This document shows, one piece after another, positions 25,301 to 38,399 of a stretch of 64,000 bases of DNA (positions within the stretch are counted from its first letter, which is position 1; each line of letters begins with the position of its first letter). The DNA lies in contig VXAI01000068.1 in the NCBI GenBank assembly GCA_013399305.1, positions 2,654,500-2,718,499 on the forward strand, read 5' to 3'. Below the pieces are notes generated by a model. It was given only the letters and a program-made list of their open reading frames with translations. It was not told the DNA's origin and searched no databases. The position numbers were made by a program, and so were the translations under genes. This DNA is from Rostratula benghalensis. Its lineage: Eukaryota; Chordata; Aves; Charadriiformes; Rostratulidae.

Positions 25301-28300
25301 TTAAGCCCTTAGCTTAACTTGCTTAAATCCTAGCAGCAATGCTATAGAAAGCTTTACTGGGTGTTTAGTTTGCTGAATAAATGGAAGATTATCTTGCATG
25401 AAAGCAGCATAAATGTATATTGAAAACTGTGTTTGGAACAGGGTGGAATTTAGTAGCTGAGACAGACACTTTATTTTAAATACTGTGTTTCTAGAATGCT
25501 GTAATAAAAGCCTCTTCCTTGGTGGGAAGTGATCACCAAAAATTGAGACCAATTTCCTATGTGCTCTGCTCATTCCCTTTCAAGGGCTGGGGTAAGGGTA
25601 GGAGAGATCCACAGCATTTGGCTCTCAAACTTGTCAACCTTCTGCTTCGTTATAGCCTGCCATGTGTCAGTGTCATCAGACTTAATAAAAATCACGTCAA
25701 AGATGAGAAGATTTCTTGTTTAGCTTCAGTCCTTCTCGCACTTCCTTGGTGCTACTTTATCATGGCCTTTGGATGACCACTGGACAGTTTTCAACCACAA
25801 TTAGAGAACTTCTGGATAAGGGAGTGGTTTGGTTCATAAAAGAACTTTCAGGGATGGTTCTATGTACTACCTGTACAGTTCCAAGTATCCTTTGAACAGT
25901 TTTAGAGATTGTAAGAAATTCAGGATATATCAAAATTAATTATCCCACAGCAGAAAAAAAAAAAAAGAGAAGCCTAGGAAAGAGTCTTTTCATAGCTAGA
26001 TATTTTCTGACTAGACGTATTTTATTTTAAAATAATTTTCCAAAGAATATCTAGATATGTAGGCAGAATGGTACAGCACTGCTGTGTCTGCTGCCTTGTA
26101 ATTCCCATAGTATTCTACTTATCTAAGCATTTTAGGTTCCTGCATTGGAATTTTTCTAATTTAATTAACTCATTAATGCTGGCACATGGCACATTCTCCT
26201 TCCCTCTCCGCAAAAATGCGGCTTGCCTATCTAAATAGCAACCTAATCCAGTGGGTGTGAATGTACAGTGCATACATTAGCACTAACAAACTGCTGACCA
26301 GTCTAAGCAAATACCTGGGAGTATTGGGCATTAGGCTGGCAGGCCCTGCATGCAGCATCGCTAGGAAATACACTGGGGATGAAACAAAAAATATGTAGCC
26401 AAGTTTCAGGCTGCAGAAATGCAGATGTCGCTGTAGTTTTCTCTTTGCCAAGAGCTGACGTTTGAAACACCAGCTCAAAAGTGAATTTTGGAATTATTTT
26501 TCCACTTCATCCCTTACGGTCATGACCAGGCTAAATACCATGGCAGGGAGAGATAGGGGTGTGGTAGGAAACCATTTTCATGCCTGACTTTTAATCACAG
26601 TGCAAAATTTTCTTATCTTTTGCGAAGGTGGGGTTTTCTGCTGTTACTGCTCTTATGGTTTGATCGCTTTACCATTTAAAAAAACCAAGGGGAATAGCCA
26701 AAAAGCTTAGTGCAAACCTCGCATTTTTGACTGGACTAGGCCTGGGAAGATAAATGTAGTGATTTTATAGAACTGAACAATCTTTGATCTGTTAAATACA
26801 GATCAAATTTATAATTCTGAAGTCTTTTTTTTCTTCTAGTTGTGAGAAGGCCCAGAGAAAGTGTACTTTTTTCCTACAGATACCACAAGAAAAGCAGGCA
26901 TCAACACATTGGTGTTAGCACCAGAGGCAGCAAAAAACCCCACAGCCAGATGATGACAGATTCGATTCAATTCAATTAGGTGCTCAGGAAACTGAACCAC
27001 TCCAGAGACCGGTAATGAGATATAAAATCTTTCACCTTTAGGTCACCTGTTCATCCTAACTAACATTTGCATTGATGACAATTTTGACTTTCTCATAGCT
27101 ACTGCCTGACCTATGCTAGTGATACTATTTTCCTTCTCCCTTCATTGCTGAGGGATAATACCAGTTCTGGTTATTCCCTTTCAACCTTCCTTCCAGTATG
27201 TTTGTTGAACAAGCAGGGCTATCAAAGTAGGAAAAAAAAAAATAGGTGACTGCTTTGGCCTCATTCTGTTACCCCAATAGTTTATGTCCACATCACAAAC
27301 CCTGTCCCCTCGTTAGCAGCTGGGAAGGACAAGCAGACTGTGGAGAGGGAATACCTTGCTGTCCTAGCAGGGTTTCATCTCTGGCAGTGTTAAAGGGTGT
27401 GAAGCTGAGGGTGAGGTGGCTGCATTCTGTCTCTTCTGAATTGAAATGAAAGATGTTAGTTTGCAGAGCTGTCATTTTTGTCGTGTGTCATAGCTGCTGC
27501 TAAATTTATACTAATTTGCAGGAGACAGACAAATAAATACAATCCGTTTCCAGTTACCAAAGAGATATACTGTGTGAGAGTTCCCAGTTGGCATATGTTG
27601 GCATAGCTCTGCTGAAATGTAAAAATGTAACTGCAGTTTCAAACTGTCTGAAAATATCTTGGATGCTTATCTGCGGAATATAATGTTATACATTTTCATC
27701 AGCTAAAGCAATATACATCAATCATCCTTTGTTACTGCTAGAAATGAAGAAGGTATTATAATCCAAGAAATTTCTTGCATAGATTTTAGAGAGTGCTTTT
27801 CTATGTTAATCACACTGTTTCTCCGGGGCATAGTTTTAGAGCCATCTCCTGAAGTAATGAACGTTCTTGTAGTGAGTACTAAAAATACTGCATTTAGGAT
27901 ATATAATCAACCTGATGCCTCTGGCTGGCTGGCTTGATGAACAGTTTGGGGATACCGTATCGAAGCACGTTCCCACTTAGGTTTTTCCCCAAGAGTTTTT
28001 TGCTGTATCCATTCAAAAACCTTCTTCCCTGAGCTAAACGCAAAGCTGAGAAGGCAGTAGGCAGACATCTGGGACTGGCATTCTCTTAGACTGATCCCCA
28101 CACACTTCTTGAGTATATAGGCTTAATTGCTGAGTGCCTCTAACTTCAGTGCCTTCCCCAAAATGCTCAGCATGGATGAAGTCTATAGTCCCTTGGAGAA
28201 GAGTCCTACAGTGGGAAGTTTTCCTGCAGCACAAAGAACTGTAAGATGTGCCCCGAAAGGCTTGACAGCAGCGGATATATGTGAATGCAGGATCAGTGAA

Positions 28301-31300
28301 GACACCATAAATATGAAGAGACTTTGCAATAGTTCCCAGTTCAGCCAAACTAAATGGGGCAGTTAAGGTCTGAATGCTGATTGCTGGGGTCTCTGCTGTA
28401 AAGGTATCGACAAGGAAATTGGTCAGAGGAGGCAGATAAATTTGTATAGTCTGTTCTTTTGGTAACACAAAAATAGTATTTCTGATGATTGGGCAAACTG
28501 GTTCTCAGTACTTTTACATTTCAGGACTGTTCCATCTGGGTAACCATTCTCCTCTGCTGAGCTTCCCAGGGGATGTGTTACCACCATTTGGAATTATTAG
28601 TCTTTTGTTTGGTCTCAGAGGAAGAGAGATTTACCTGGGAGGGTCATTTTGTCTCTGTGACATGCAGTATTATGCACAAAATGACCAGTCCAAAGTGCAA
28701 AATTGTTCTGGTTTTGTTAAGTACTTCTCTCTGGTGATCAGTTTTCTTTAAAGACCTCCTGAGTTGAGTACTTTGAGGCACCAGCATATGTTGGAACAGG
28801 TGATGTATTGTATTATCTTGTCTGATAATTATCTGTGATTCAAAACTTTAAATGGGCTTAGCCTTAGGCTGTTAACTCTTCAGGAGAGATCCATGATAGC
28901 CCTGCTAATGGTTACGTGCCCAGAGACTTCAGCTTCCATGGTGTATGTGGGGGAAGGAGTGGAGTCTGCAGGTCTGAGGCTGTTTCACCATTACATGAGT
29001 AGGTCCATGTGCTGTGCTAGGTAGGGCTACAGTAAATCCAGTCCTTGAAGTGCCCAAGGCAGCATAGCGTATAAGAATAATTATTAATAATCCTTTCTGC
29101 TTTTAATTCTAAACTAGGATTTGGGGTGGTTCCACCAAATACCTTCAGACTTACTTCAGACACCTATTTATATTGAATACTTGACCTTCTACTGGGATAA
29201 CTGGCTCCAGCTATAGCTCTCACTAGCTCACTCCTAAGAGGTTCTGTGCTCAGTGATCAACAAAGTCTCCCTTGGTGGAAGTCACGCTCTCCAGGCATGA
29301 CGAATGCACAGAAGAATGATATAAAGATTACATAAGGTCTTTATTTTGCTAATTTCTGGCATGATCACAAGAACAGTATAATACAGTGCCTCTCTGTTTG
29401 TTCAATTCTATTGTGGTATTTCTTTTGAGACCTGATAGCTAATCAGGAAACAATGGTAATTATGTGATACTACACCATTGAGATTCCTTATTAGTTGGAT
29501 TAAAAACTTTAGGACTGGTGCTACAGAAAGGAGGTAAATCTGGAAAAAGAACACAAAGAAGGAATGATTCCAGTCCAGTAACTGAGATTTTTCTACCATT
29601 ATGTCTACACGTTCTCATTGCGTGTGTTCTTTGGGTGAATGTGGAGAGAGGCTAAGTTTTACCCATTTTGGAGAAAATAGCTTGAGTTCTGGTCTTGCAT
29701 AAGTGTAAAGCAGAAGTACAGGACAAGTGTAGGAGATGGCAGGTGTTGTTTAATAGAAGGCTGGATTTACCCAGGATGGTTTGGTAGCTGGACCAATAAT
29801 GATTTCCCCATAGGAAGTGTTTCACAAGAGCAGTCCCAGTGGTGATGTCCATATGATCCCAGTTTGTGTTCCTCTGGGACCCCTCTGAATTCCAGCTGGG
29901 GCATCCTCCTCTGCTTGTAGGCCACCTATTCTTGCCCTACTCTCAGATTCCCCTGTGCCCTCGTGGCGGAGCATTCAGGGGCAACTTGGTGTGGTTTTAT
30001 CTGCTTGATATTACCACAGTGACAGATGGGATTGTTCACAGGTGCGTGAGAAATCGAGTCTGTCTACAGGCATCCAGAGGACACAGGCAGGGCTTCTTTT
30101 GGGAATGCCAGCTGTGTTACCTGACAGCCAAACCTAGTGCTTGTTCATGCATCACCTGGCAGTTTGTGACTGAAGGTGCTATTTGCAATCAATGAAGGAA
30201 ACAAACAGACAGATTTGTCTTTTGTTTAGTCTGTCTTTTTTTTTTTTTTTTAGGCAAATGCAATTAATTTCTGTAGGTTTAGCATTAAGTAACGCTGTAT
30301 GAATATCTCAGCTGTACTTCAATGATGATTTTAAATAGGCTTCCACGTAAAATCTTGCCTTAAAAACGTGGACAAATTCTAGTAGTGAAAGCTCTTTGTT
30401 TCTTAATGGGAGTTAGCCCAGGTTAAGAGACATAGCATGTTGCCCTCTGGTACAATAAATACAGTCACTATGAGATGCAGGAGAAAATTCCTCTATTTGG
30501 TTCTGTAATTATGAGTGTATCTGCCTGCCTTAATTTAGGCTAGATTCTTATTTCTGTTATTATTTGACTACTTTCCATAAATCCTGAATGCATTGGCTTT
30601 GCCTGTGTTCCTGTAGCACACACAAGTAAATATTACCTCAAAATACAAGCTAGAACTTTCAAATACATATATCATTGGGAACATTCAGGAAATGAGAGAG
30701 CTGGTAGTTGTTACTTGTGAACTGTGGCTTGGTCTTTGGAGAAACCATCAGCCAGGAATAACCAAACCCTACAAAGCTGTAAAGACTAATTCCCTCTGTG
30801 CTGTCTGTACGGGGTGAAGTTCCCTGGCCATTCTGCACAGGCAGTGGGAATGCCTGATTATCACAGCAGAATCTTTGACCTTAAAAATATAAGGAAAGTG
30901 CTGAGGGCATTCGTTCTCTCATTAAGGATAATGGGAGTTGAAAGCTTTTAGAACTCTTCAGGATTAAGTCCAAAATTTGTACATCATAGCAGCAGCACAG
31001 ATGTGCCAACAAGCAGGGCTTACTGAGGAGTGCAATTAATGGGAAGCGAACTCTTTCCCTCCCTGCCTCCCCCTCCTCGGCCCCAGGTAGTTCATTGGCT
31101 CTGCAAACCCAGCTCCCAGCCCAGTTCAGAAGAGGCTACAAAAACATGGGGTGTATTGATAAAGACAGGAGTAGCAGATTATTACTTTTTTTTTTTTTTT
31201 CTTTGAGAAGTGACCTAAACATATTGGTAATATTTCTGTCTGGAGAGTTTAGCTTTTTTGGCACAGAAAATTTTTTCCTGGAACACAGCCTACTATAGAC

Positions 31301-31393
31301 ACAAAGTCATTAGCTGCTGGGTTATTACAAAGTTAATGATGAAAGACAGAAACTGTTAAGTAGGATATTGAAATGTGCATTTTTAAATATTTC
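25301..31393. other. Non-coding stretch, no gene seen
   Basis: It includes the longest open frame of the window, a minus-strand frame of 144 codons (28034-28468) that begins at GTG. A second minus-strand frame (27907-28101) overlaps its end. Neither matches a family I recognise. T runs occur at 30236-30252 (17 T) and 31186-31200 (15 T). No paired strong splice sites were found. Confidence 0.5.
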
Positions 31394-31409
31394 TTTTTTT
31401 TTTTTTCAG

Positions 31410-31535
31410 TGATGGAAACAGCCTGATATTTATAGTCGATCAAAAAGAAAACAAATAACCTCAGCTATGGAGAGAAAGAGACAGCTACAGAAGAGGGAAT
31501 TTGGGAAAAGACTTTCTCTGGACAGCAGTCTTGTG
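31410..31535 (+). CDS. Probable 5' coding exon of an unidentified gene (start codon at 31467)
   Basis: This is the best exon candidate in the window. A 13-T tract (31394-31406) leads directly into CAG, an excellent acceptor. The 126-base segment ends in CTTGTG followed by GTAAGA, a good donor. An ATG at 31467 has G at -3 and G at +4, a strong Kozak context, and opens 23 codons that end exactly at the donor in phase 0. The peptide starts MERKRQLQKR and continues REFGKRLSLDSSLV. It is strongly basic, with an RLS motif resembling a PKA-type phosphorylation site. The frame has a TGA at the first bases of the exon, so translation entering from upstream is excluded and bases 31410-31466 would be 5' UTR. 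I do not recognise the protein. It could be the first coding exon, or an alternative start exon, of a gene running to the right. Confidence 0.45.
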
Positions 31536-34500
31536 GTAAGAATGAATATTTTCTGAATTTCCTGAATAGATTTTCCGTCATAAAGATATAGTTGTTAGAG
31601 GCAATACTCATAATGATGTACATTTAAAAAGTGTTTAACTATTTATCACAATATCACAGCCTTTTGTGATTTTTAAGGTTCTCCAGAGCAAAAGTGCTGG
31701 AGGAATTTAACAGCATCCTAAATAGAAACATGTCATCATGTAGAAGCATGTCCCTGAATTCATTGGATTTACACAAGAATGGAATCCAGACAAGTATACC
31801 AAACTTGCAATTAAAATCCTACTCAGTCTCTGTGGAATTACTCTGTATTGCTTTATAGTTAGTGCATGAGAATTATAGGTAGCTGAGGTCATCTAACCAG
31901 AAATGCTTGTTTTACTATTGAGGATACTAGGAAAAATATGTTCAGCACAGTGAATGTATAAACTACTGTAATAATACCTGAAAGAGAAATGTAAATGCCA
32001 CATGCTGTAAAAATAATTGGTTTTGCTATATGTAGGATTTGAATTAATTGAGATTGTGTTCTAGATTTATCTTTGGTTTCTGTTTTCAAATGACTGATAT
32101 TAACAAGGAATTTTTATAGCTGTACTATGGATACATGACCGGAAATGGCTCATGGATGCTTGTGTAAGAGGATAAACACACCAATGTCAAGTACTCAGCA
32201 TGGTAGTTTAACAAATATTGAAACCAGCAAAGCTGAGAGAGCCAAGGAAACATGTGCCGTCTCTGTTGACAATCACAGAGGTTGTCTTCCGAGGGAATGA
32301 GTTGGTTCCTGGGTGTTGATAATAGAACTGCATCTTTTTGCAGTACTCACATTGCTGGTACTGATGCTGGGAATTGCTGGGAGCAGGTGGATTTGACATT
32401 GGTAGCTGCTAGGGCTGGCTTCGGGTTCTAGGGGTCACTAACGAACGCTGGTTTGGCTCCTCACATGAAAGCCACAAATGTTAAGCTTTGCCCAATGAAC
32501 TGTACTCCTTCACTCATTATTTATGAGTCAAATGATTCATGAAATGTCACTTGATTAGTGGGGAGAAAGGAGAGCAGCAAGGTGACAGGACACTAGAGAA
32601 GAACTAAGCACTCCCAAGAATGTATCAGTAGTCATTTGAAGTTCTCATCTCGATTGACTTCTTGAGGAGATATTTGTCATCGCTTGTAACGTCTCCTTAC
32701 TCACAGGCAGTGGCTGTGACCCCAGAGCCCTGTTGCCCATTAGCCTACATAGCAAGGCCTCATCCACACCTGTGCTACCACCACTGTGGGAGCTGCCCAC
32801 AGCCCGCTCCAGTCAACTACTCCTGCCTCACCTGCACTGTGGCTTGCTGTTGAGATTTTTCTTCAGCAAAAAGCTGCAAAGACCTAGAAAATCTCCTGTC
32901 CCATCTCTTTGGTCCATACTGCGTAACCCCGTGCTCTGATTTTCCCCCCTAGTTTGTGGTTACCATTTTTCTGTGGCAAATTTGGGATGATTAGTCTACC
33001 TTGAATTTCACATGTTATTACAGCTATGTTATTTCCTTCATTTTAGGCTATACTGGTTTTCAGTCTCCAGCCTAAATCCTGCAGTTAAAATGTACTGTTG
33101 CCCTCCAAACAGTAGGCCATGAACTGTCAATATTTAACTGGAGAAAAGAACACTCACAGAAGCTGGGTACCGAAAGCCCAAGGGAAATGCTAAGAATTGT
33201 GAATTATGCACAAAGATATCGCTTAGTATGGTGAATCAGTGCTGGTTTTCCCTAAGTGTTTTCACTGCTGCAGTGGACTAGATTCAGCCTTTACTTAGTA
33301 CATTCAGATAGCATTTTTCTTGCCCCGTAGGTGGAGGTGACAATGTGGTCTGCTGTGTGGATGTGAACAAGGTATTTCTGGCTTCCAGTCCCACCTACCG
33401 CTAGTTTGGGCTTAATTTCTACCCATTTCTACCATTTTGCTTAATTCTTTCCCTTTTCCATCATGAAGGGGGAGTAGAGAGAGACATTTACCAATGTCAT
33501 AGGGTGTGTGTAACACCATCAAAAGTACTTTGTGTAATAATCAGTGCTACCTGCATATTAAAATACCCCTAAGGACTTAATTAGAGGAGAAGCAGAAACG
33601 GTGGCTGCATAAGTAGGTGGAGCTTTCTCGCTGCTCTTCAGCAAGCGGTGAGGAGGATGGGAGGCTGTACACGTGGAAACAGTCTTCAGGCCCTGGCTTG
33701 AGGTCAACGGATTTATGCCAATATGTGTCAGCTGAAGATCTGTGTCTGATTAGCCCATGTTGCCATGAAGGTGTTGAAGGAAACACATGAGGGGAAAAAT
33801 GTAACATTGCAATATTTCAATATTTTGAACTTATAAACCCATCATACCATCAGGCTGACACATACAGTTTTAAAAACAGTGTTGTCTGCTACATTTGGTG
33901 TTCACAGGTTCGGCTTGCCTGTAGAGTTTCTCAGTCCATACATCCGTTTTCAGTACTTACACATTACAGATCAGTGTCTATCAAAGCCTTATGTTGAGTG
34001 GGTTGTAAATAACTAAAGGGTGCTGTGCATACATTGAATTAGAAACATAGTACCCCTGTTCATTGTTTACCACCAGCTATTATTTCATAATAAATTGGGA
34101 GAGATGATTTGAGATTTGAGTGCCTTCAGCAGCCTGTTAGTAAATCACACCAAATGCACTGGGACGCCATGAAATTTAACTGGGCAAAACAAAGTGCTTT
34201 GTGTCCCTCTTGTTTTCCCCAAATTCTTATTCTATTGTACCTCCTCTTATTTGTTGCCTTTGTATAGTATGTCTGCCTTCTTTACTGCTGTATTCACTCT
34301 GTTACCAAATTGAGTGCTATATTTTAGTCCAGTCCCCTGCCCACCCAAATCTTTATGCCTCTCTTCTTGTGAAAGGCAACTCTTCTTCCCAAAGGTTTTT
34401 TTGTTTAACTTCTTGGTCATTCAGGGCTGGACACTCTGCTTGGAAAATCTGGCCTTGATTTGCTCAAAACCAGCTTCTCCTTGTTTGGTGGAGACTTTCA

Positions 34501-36756
34501 GCGTTATCGTATCTCAGCAAGAATTCCCATTTCTGTGTGTTTAAAGGAAACATGTTTTTACTTTTGTACTCTGGACCATGAGATACAAATGGGCGTTTCT
34601 GATAACATTCCTCACCCTGCCTGGCCGGGCTGCTTTTCCCATCTGCATCAGATTGTAATCTTCTTCTGGAATGTTTTTTCCTGTGATTTAATCTACAAGT
34701 ATTGCATACTGATGTTTAAAACAAAGAAAAAACAAAAAAATCCCTCTTCATCCCTCATCTTACACACTCTGAATATATAGGCTATCATAGTTTTTGATGG
34801 AAGAGCGAGAAAAGGAATGAGTTGTGTCTGAAAAACAAACAAAAAAAGACATGGCTTCAAACTCTGTAGAATATGGATCTGGGCCTTCAAAATACGAATC
34901 TAAATTGCATCAGAGTGTTTCCTATTCAGGCCTATCCCATCAAACACTGAGTTTCAGGCTTCAGATGAGGAGCATCCATTTCAGAACCATCCTTCAAACA
35001 ACATGCCAGTGAGAAATTTCATAGGTATTAAAATGCCCTTCCTTACCCCACAGGCACAGTAACTGCTTTTTGATCACCTCAGGTGAAGGAGTAGAGTTCA
35101 GTGTCATTTCATATACTGATCTACCCCTTTCCAGCTGGTGTCTTGGGAAATAAGCTTTACAAGGAAGGCAAGTAAACTTTTTTTAAAATAAAAAAATGTA
35201 AATGTGCAAATATGTCCATAGAATGTGCTTCATAGGATATATGCTTTTAGTGAGTGATTATGGGCCTCATGAATATTCGAGTTAATGCTTTACTGGAAGC
35301 TAGTAGTTTGAAGCCATGTATTTTAACAAGATCTGGAATCCTGGCGCTGTTAAGAAGTGCCAGATAATGCAACAGAGGAATCGATATAACTGCCACCCAG
35401 GTCAAAGGGGAGTCTTGCTGTTCGCTTCAATGAAATTAGATCCCTATCAGCTTTTAGTCATATCACAGGTATTATTCCAGAAATCTCTAGTATAGCCAGT
35501 GGCAATATTGCTCTGTAGGTTTCCAGTATTGGCACCAGCCTAGAAATTTTTTTATACACTCAGACGCTCATTTGCAGTTGCAGACAAAGCTGGTAAGCCT
35601 CCAGTGACAATGAAATTCTGTAGCTTTATGTCCAGGTGAAATAATTATAAAATATTAACTTGTAACAATTCTTACAGGTAATCCTTTGAGACCAGTTAAA
35701 GAAAGTAATATATATTTAATTTCTCCTTGATACTTAAAACCCCAAGTGTACCACCCAAAAAGGATATACTTTTTACAGTTTCAATATAATTTTATACTAA
35801 GTTATGGTTTCATCTGTTGTAAAAGTGATACTACTATATTTTGGGTTTAGAAAGTTTTCTACTGCAAATCAATTACAATCAAACCACCACAACTCTGAAA
35901 ATCGAGCTAGTGGGAGATAGGAGAACTAAAGAAGTTCTCTGATTCTTTTTTGGCTCTAAATAACAGATCTCCATCCCATCATGTTGTTATGACATTAGTA
36001 AAGTTATTTTATCATATATTTGGTTATAAGATGATGTCAGACAAGAAATGGAGCACAAGGTGGACATCTATGTCCTTCTGGATTGCTGTGTAAGAAATCG
36101 AGACCAAAGCCATTGCTGTTATTGCCATAGTACTTCCGTTTAGAGTTAAAATAAACTGCAAAATTCATAAAGTTGATGGAATATATTTATTTGTAATACA
36201 ATGCTTAGCTTTGACACATCTCCATGTCAGATTGGTTTCTGTCTAGACTGGGATATATGGCTATTAAAAGAGAAACAGATCTTTCTGAAGAACGTCCTGC
36301 TTCATCACCTGACTTAAATCCTTAAATCCTTTCAATTTTGTTAAAAAGAACAGTTTTATGAAGTGAAATAGTGTAAATATTTAATTAATTTATTTTTTTT
36401 CATCAATACCTTTTTGTGTCAAATCTTTCATTTCAGCATCTGTAGTTGAAAATAACTGGTGAATGAATCTAGGTAAAACAGGATAGAAAGGGATTTTTCT
36501 GTATTCTTTTTCCACTTCAAGCTGAAAAATGTGAAGAAAATTAATATGAAAATACACAGAATTTTAAAAATTTTACTTTAAAATTAAAGCACATATTTCC
36601 TTAATATGGGTATAATGAAGACATTTTTGATGTGACAAGGTTTCTTTGGTAATATTTGCAATTTGTTATTTGGTATGTAGGGGAGGCAGCTCAGACAGGG
36701 AATGCTATTAAAAAAGCTAATGAAAGGGCTGTTTGTATTTTGAGTTTTCCCTACAG
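31536..36756. other. Presumed intron, no gene seen
   Basis: No exon is supported between the 31.4 kb exon candidate and 36.7 kb. There are frames of 60-106 codons at 34.2-34.8 kb on the plus strand, but these are T-rich and featureless. A possible acceptor before 33046 has no donor within a plausible exon length. Confidence 0.5.
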
Positions 36757-36825
36757 AAGTTCTTCAACAAAATGAAAAATGGAAAAAAACCTAAACCCTA
36801 CACAGACTCAAAGACAAGCTTTTAA
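36757..36825 (+). other. Weak candidate exon, phase-compatible with the 31.4 kb exon
   Basis: A pyrimidine-containing stretch ending TTTTCCCTACAG precedes 69 bases, after which GTAAGTTG is a near-perfect donor at 36826. Only phase 0 is open. It gives 22 lysine-rich codons beginning KFFNKMKNGK, with TAA as the very last codon before the donor. If joined to the 31.4 kb exon it would truncate the protein immediately, so it would act as a poison or alternative terminal exon. A match to both splice sites by chance is quite possible. Confidence 0.15.
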
Positions 36826-37419
36826 GTAAGTTGTGTGGGATGAGGAGAGTGTTAGAATGTATCACTGCCACCAGGGCCACATTGGCTACTCTATTCACTG
36901 GGGTGCTCTTTGAAAATAATAAAAGCTCTATCCTTTGCCCGATCCGGACTGTCCAGTTGTCTCCCAGACCCTTTTGATCAGGAAAAAGTCAATGTTTCAA
37001 GCTGTGCTCTTTATTTGTGTGGGTAATTCCCAGGCTGACTACACACGTAGTTGGCCCTTACAGCTGTGGTGGCATTTAGCTGGGGAGATTTGAGAACAGG
37101 AGATCTTTTTGAAGCAGCCAGCATTTATCAAAGTAAAAGTTTTTGTTTTATTTAAAATGAGGCTTTTTCTTCTGAAAGCAAGCTGTGGTAAAGTGCTTGT
37201 CTGGTGGCTCGTGAACTGTGCCCTGCTGCTTTCATTCTGGTCACACGCTCCTGTGGGGCTCTGTAGGATTAGCTTTAATGACACCACTTTGTTGTAATAA
37301 GGGTAGCAGTGTAATATAATTAATTGTACTGGGGCATGGGAGTAATACCTTTGTCTAGTCTACCTGCTGCTGTATTGGTATCATGTGCAAAAGCACTGAG
37401 CTGAATGGGAGACTTGTGT

Positions 37420-37720
37420 TGAGAAGTGTGCGTTATCTGTGAGTAACGCGTGGGGCTGGGAGCTTGGCGTTTGGGGAGGGGGCGGTGGTGAAGTCCAACA
37501 TCTGTTACCTCTGATCAATTCCTAACTCAGTTTAATAAATTGCTAATTCGGTTTTCTCATCAATACATTTGGAGGCTGTAATAATTTGTTGCCTCATAAA
37601 TATTCCAAGAGCGGTCTGTTATTAGCATGTGTCTGTAGCTTGCTTTGATATCTTCAGATGAAAGGTGCCACAGAGAAAGCGACACTATAGCAAAGCTGTG
37701 AAGAGTGCTGTGCCAGCAAG
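37420..37720. promoter_or_regulatory. Candidate regulatory element with G-rich edge
   Basis: The left edge (about 37451-37488) is G-rich, with a GGGGGCGG Sp1/KLF-like box and several G runs able to form a quadruplex. It contains CpGs, including ACGCG. It is followed by an AT-rich part with homeodomain-like motifs (GATCAATT near 37513, TGCTAATT near 37541, GTAATAATTTG near 37578). This mix of GC box and homeodomain sites in an otherwise bland region suggests an enhancer or a weak promoter. It is inferred from composition only. Confidence 0.22.
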
Positions 37721-38399
37721 GCAGGAGGGGAACTCTTCCTATCTGGGAATTGAATTCAGTGAAGGGAATTGCCCTGACTTTTTGCTAGTTGACTGTGACA
37801 TTCACGATGTGTCTAACATCGCTGTGTAACATAATGGAATCCAGCATTTTGAAATGAAAGGTGGCATTAAAAATATTGCCTAGTCAGGTGTTGGCCTAAT
37901 GTTCTAATGTTTGTAGCCTGATTATTTTATTTTTTCCCCCCACTTAAATCTGCTGCTGAATTCCTTATGAACTTGCAAATATTTTCCTGGATTTTTATTT
38001 GTATGTGAATCTGTAATTTAGAATTTTGTTCAGCTGGGTACATCAGAAGCAAAGCATGTGCCAAGGGTGTAATCAGGCACTGCGAAAGCGCGGTGCAGCA
38101 CTGGAAAAGACATGCAGAGCGAGAGCTTCAAATAAATAGTTTTCACAGTGTGTAGCAGAGGCAAGCTAAAGCATCCGTAACATTCAGTGCATACAGCGGG
38201 AGCGTAAGTCAAGCAGAACGGTTTAATAAAGGTGACAAGTGTGTTGTTTTGAGGTGGAAGGCAGAATATGGGAAAGATCAGCAATGAAGCACATGTAGTG
38301 CTACTGACTTAATAGGTCAATGCTTGCACATTCGTAGGGAAAATTGTAAAATGCAGAACTGACATAAGGATTTGGTAAACCAAATTACTAAGGCAATGT
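37721..38399. other. Non-coding, CpG-containing stretch
   Basis: No gene. 38090-38215 holds several CpGs (around GCGAAAGCGCGG and AGCGGGAGCG), more than in the surrounding DNA. It may extend the preceding candidate regulatory block. Confidence 0.4.

Noticed and set aside
36464..36472. Acceptor CATTTCAG (to 36437) followed by GTAAAA near 36472
   Set aside because: The tiny 35-36 base segment has stops in all three frames and a weak donor.
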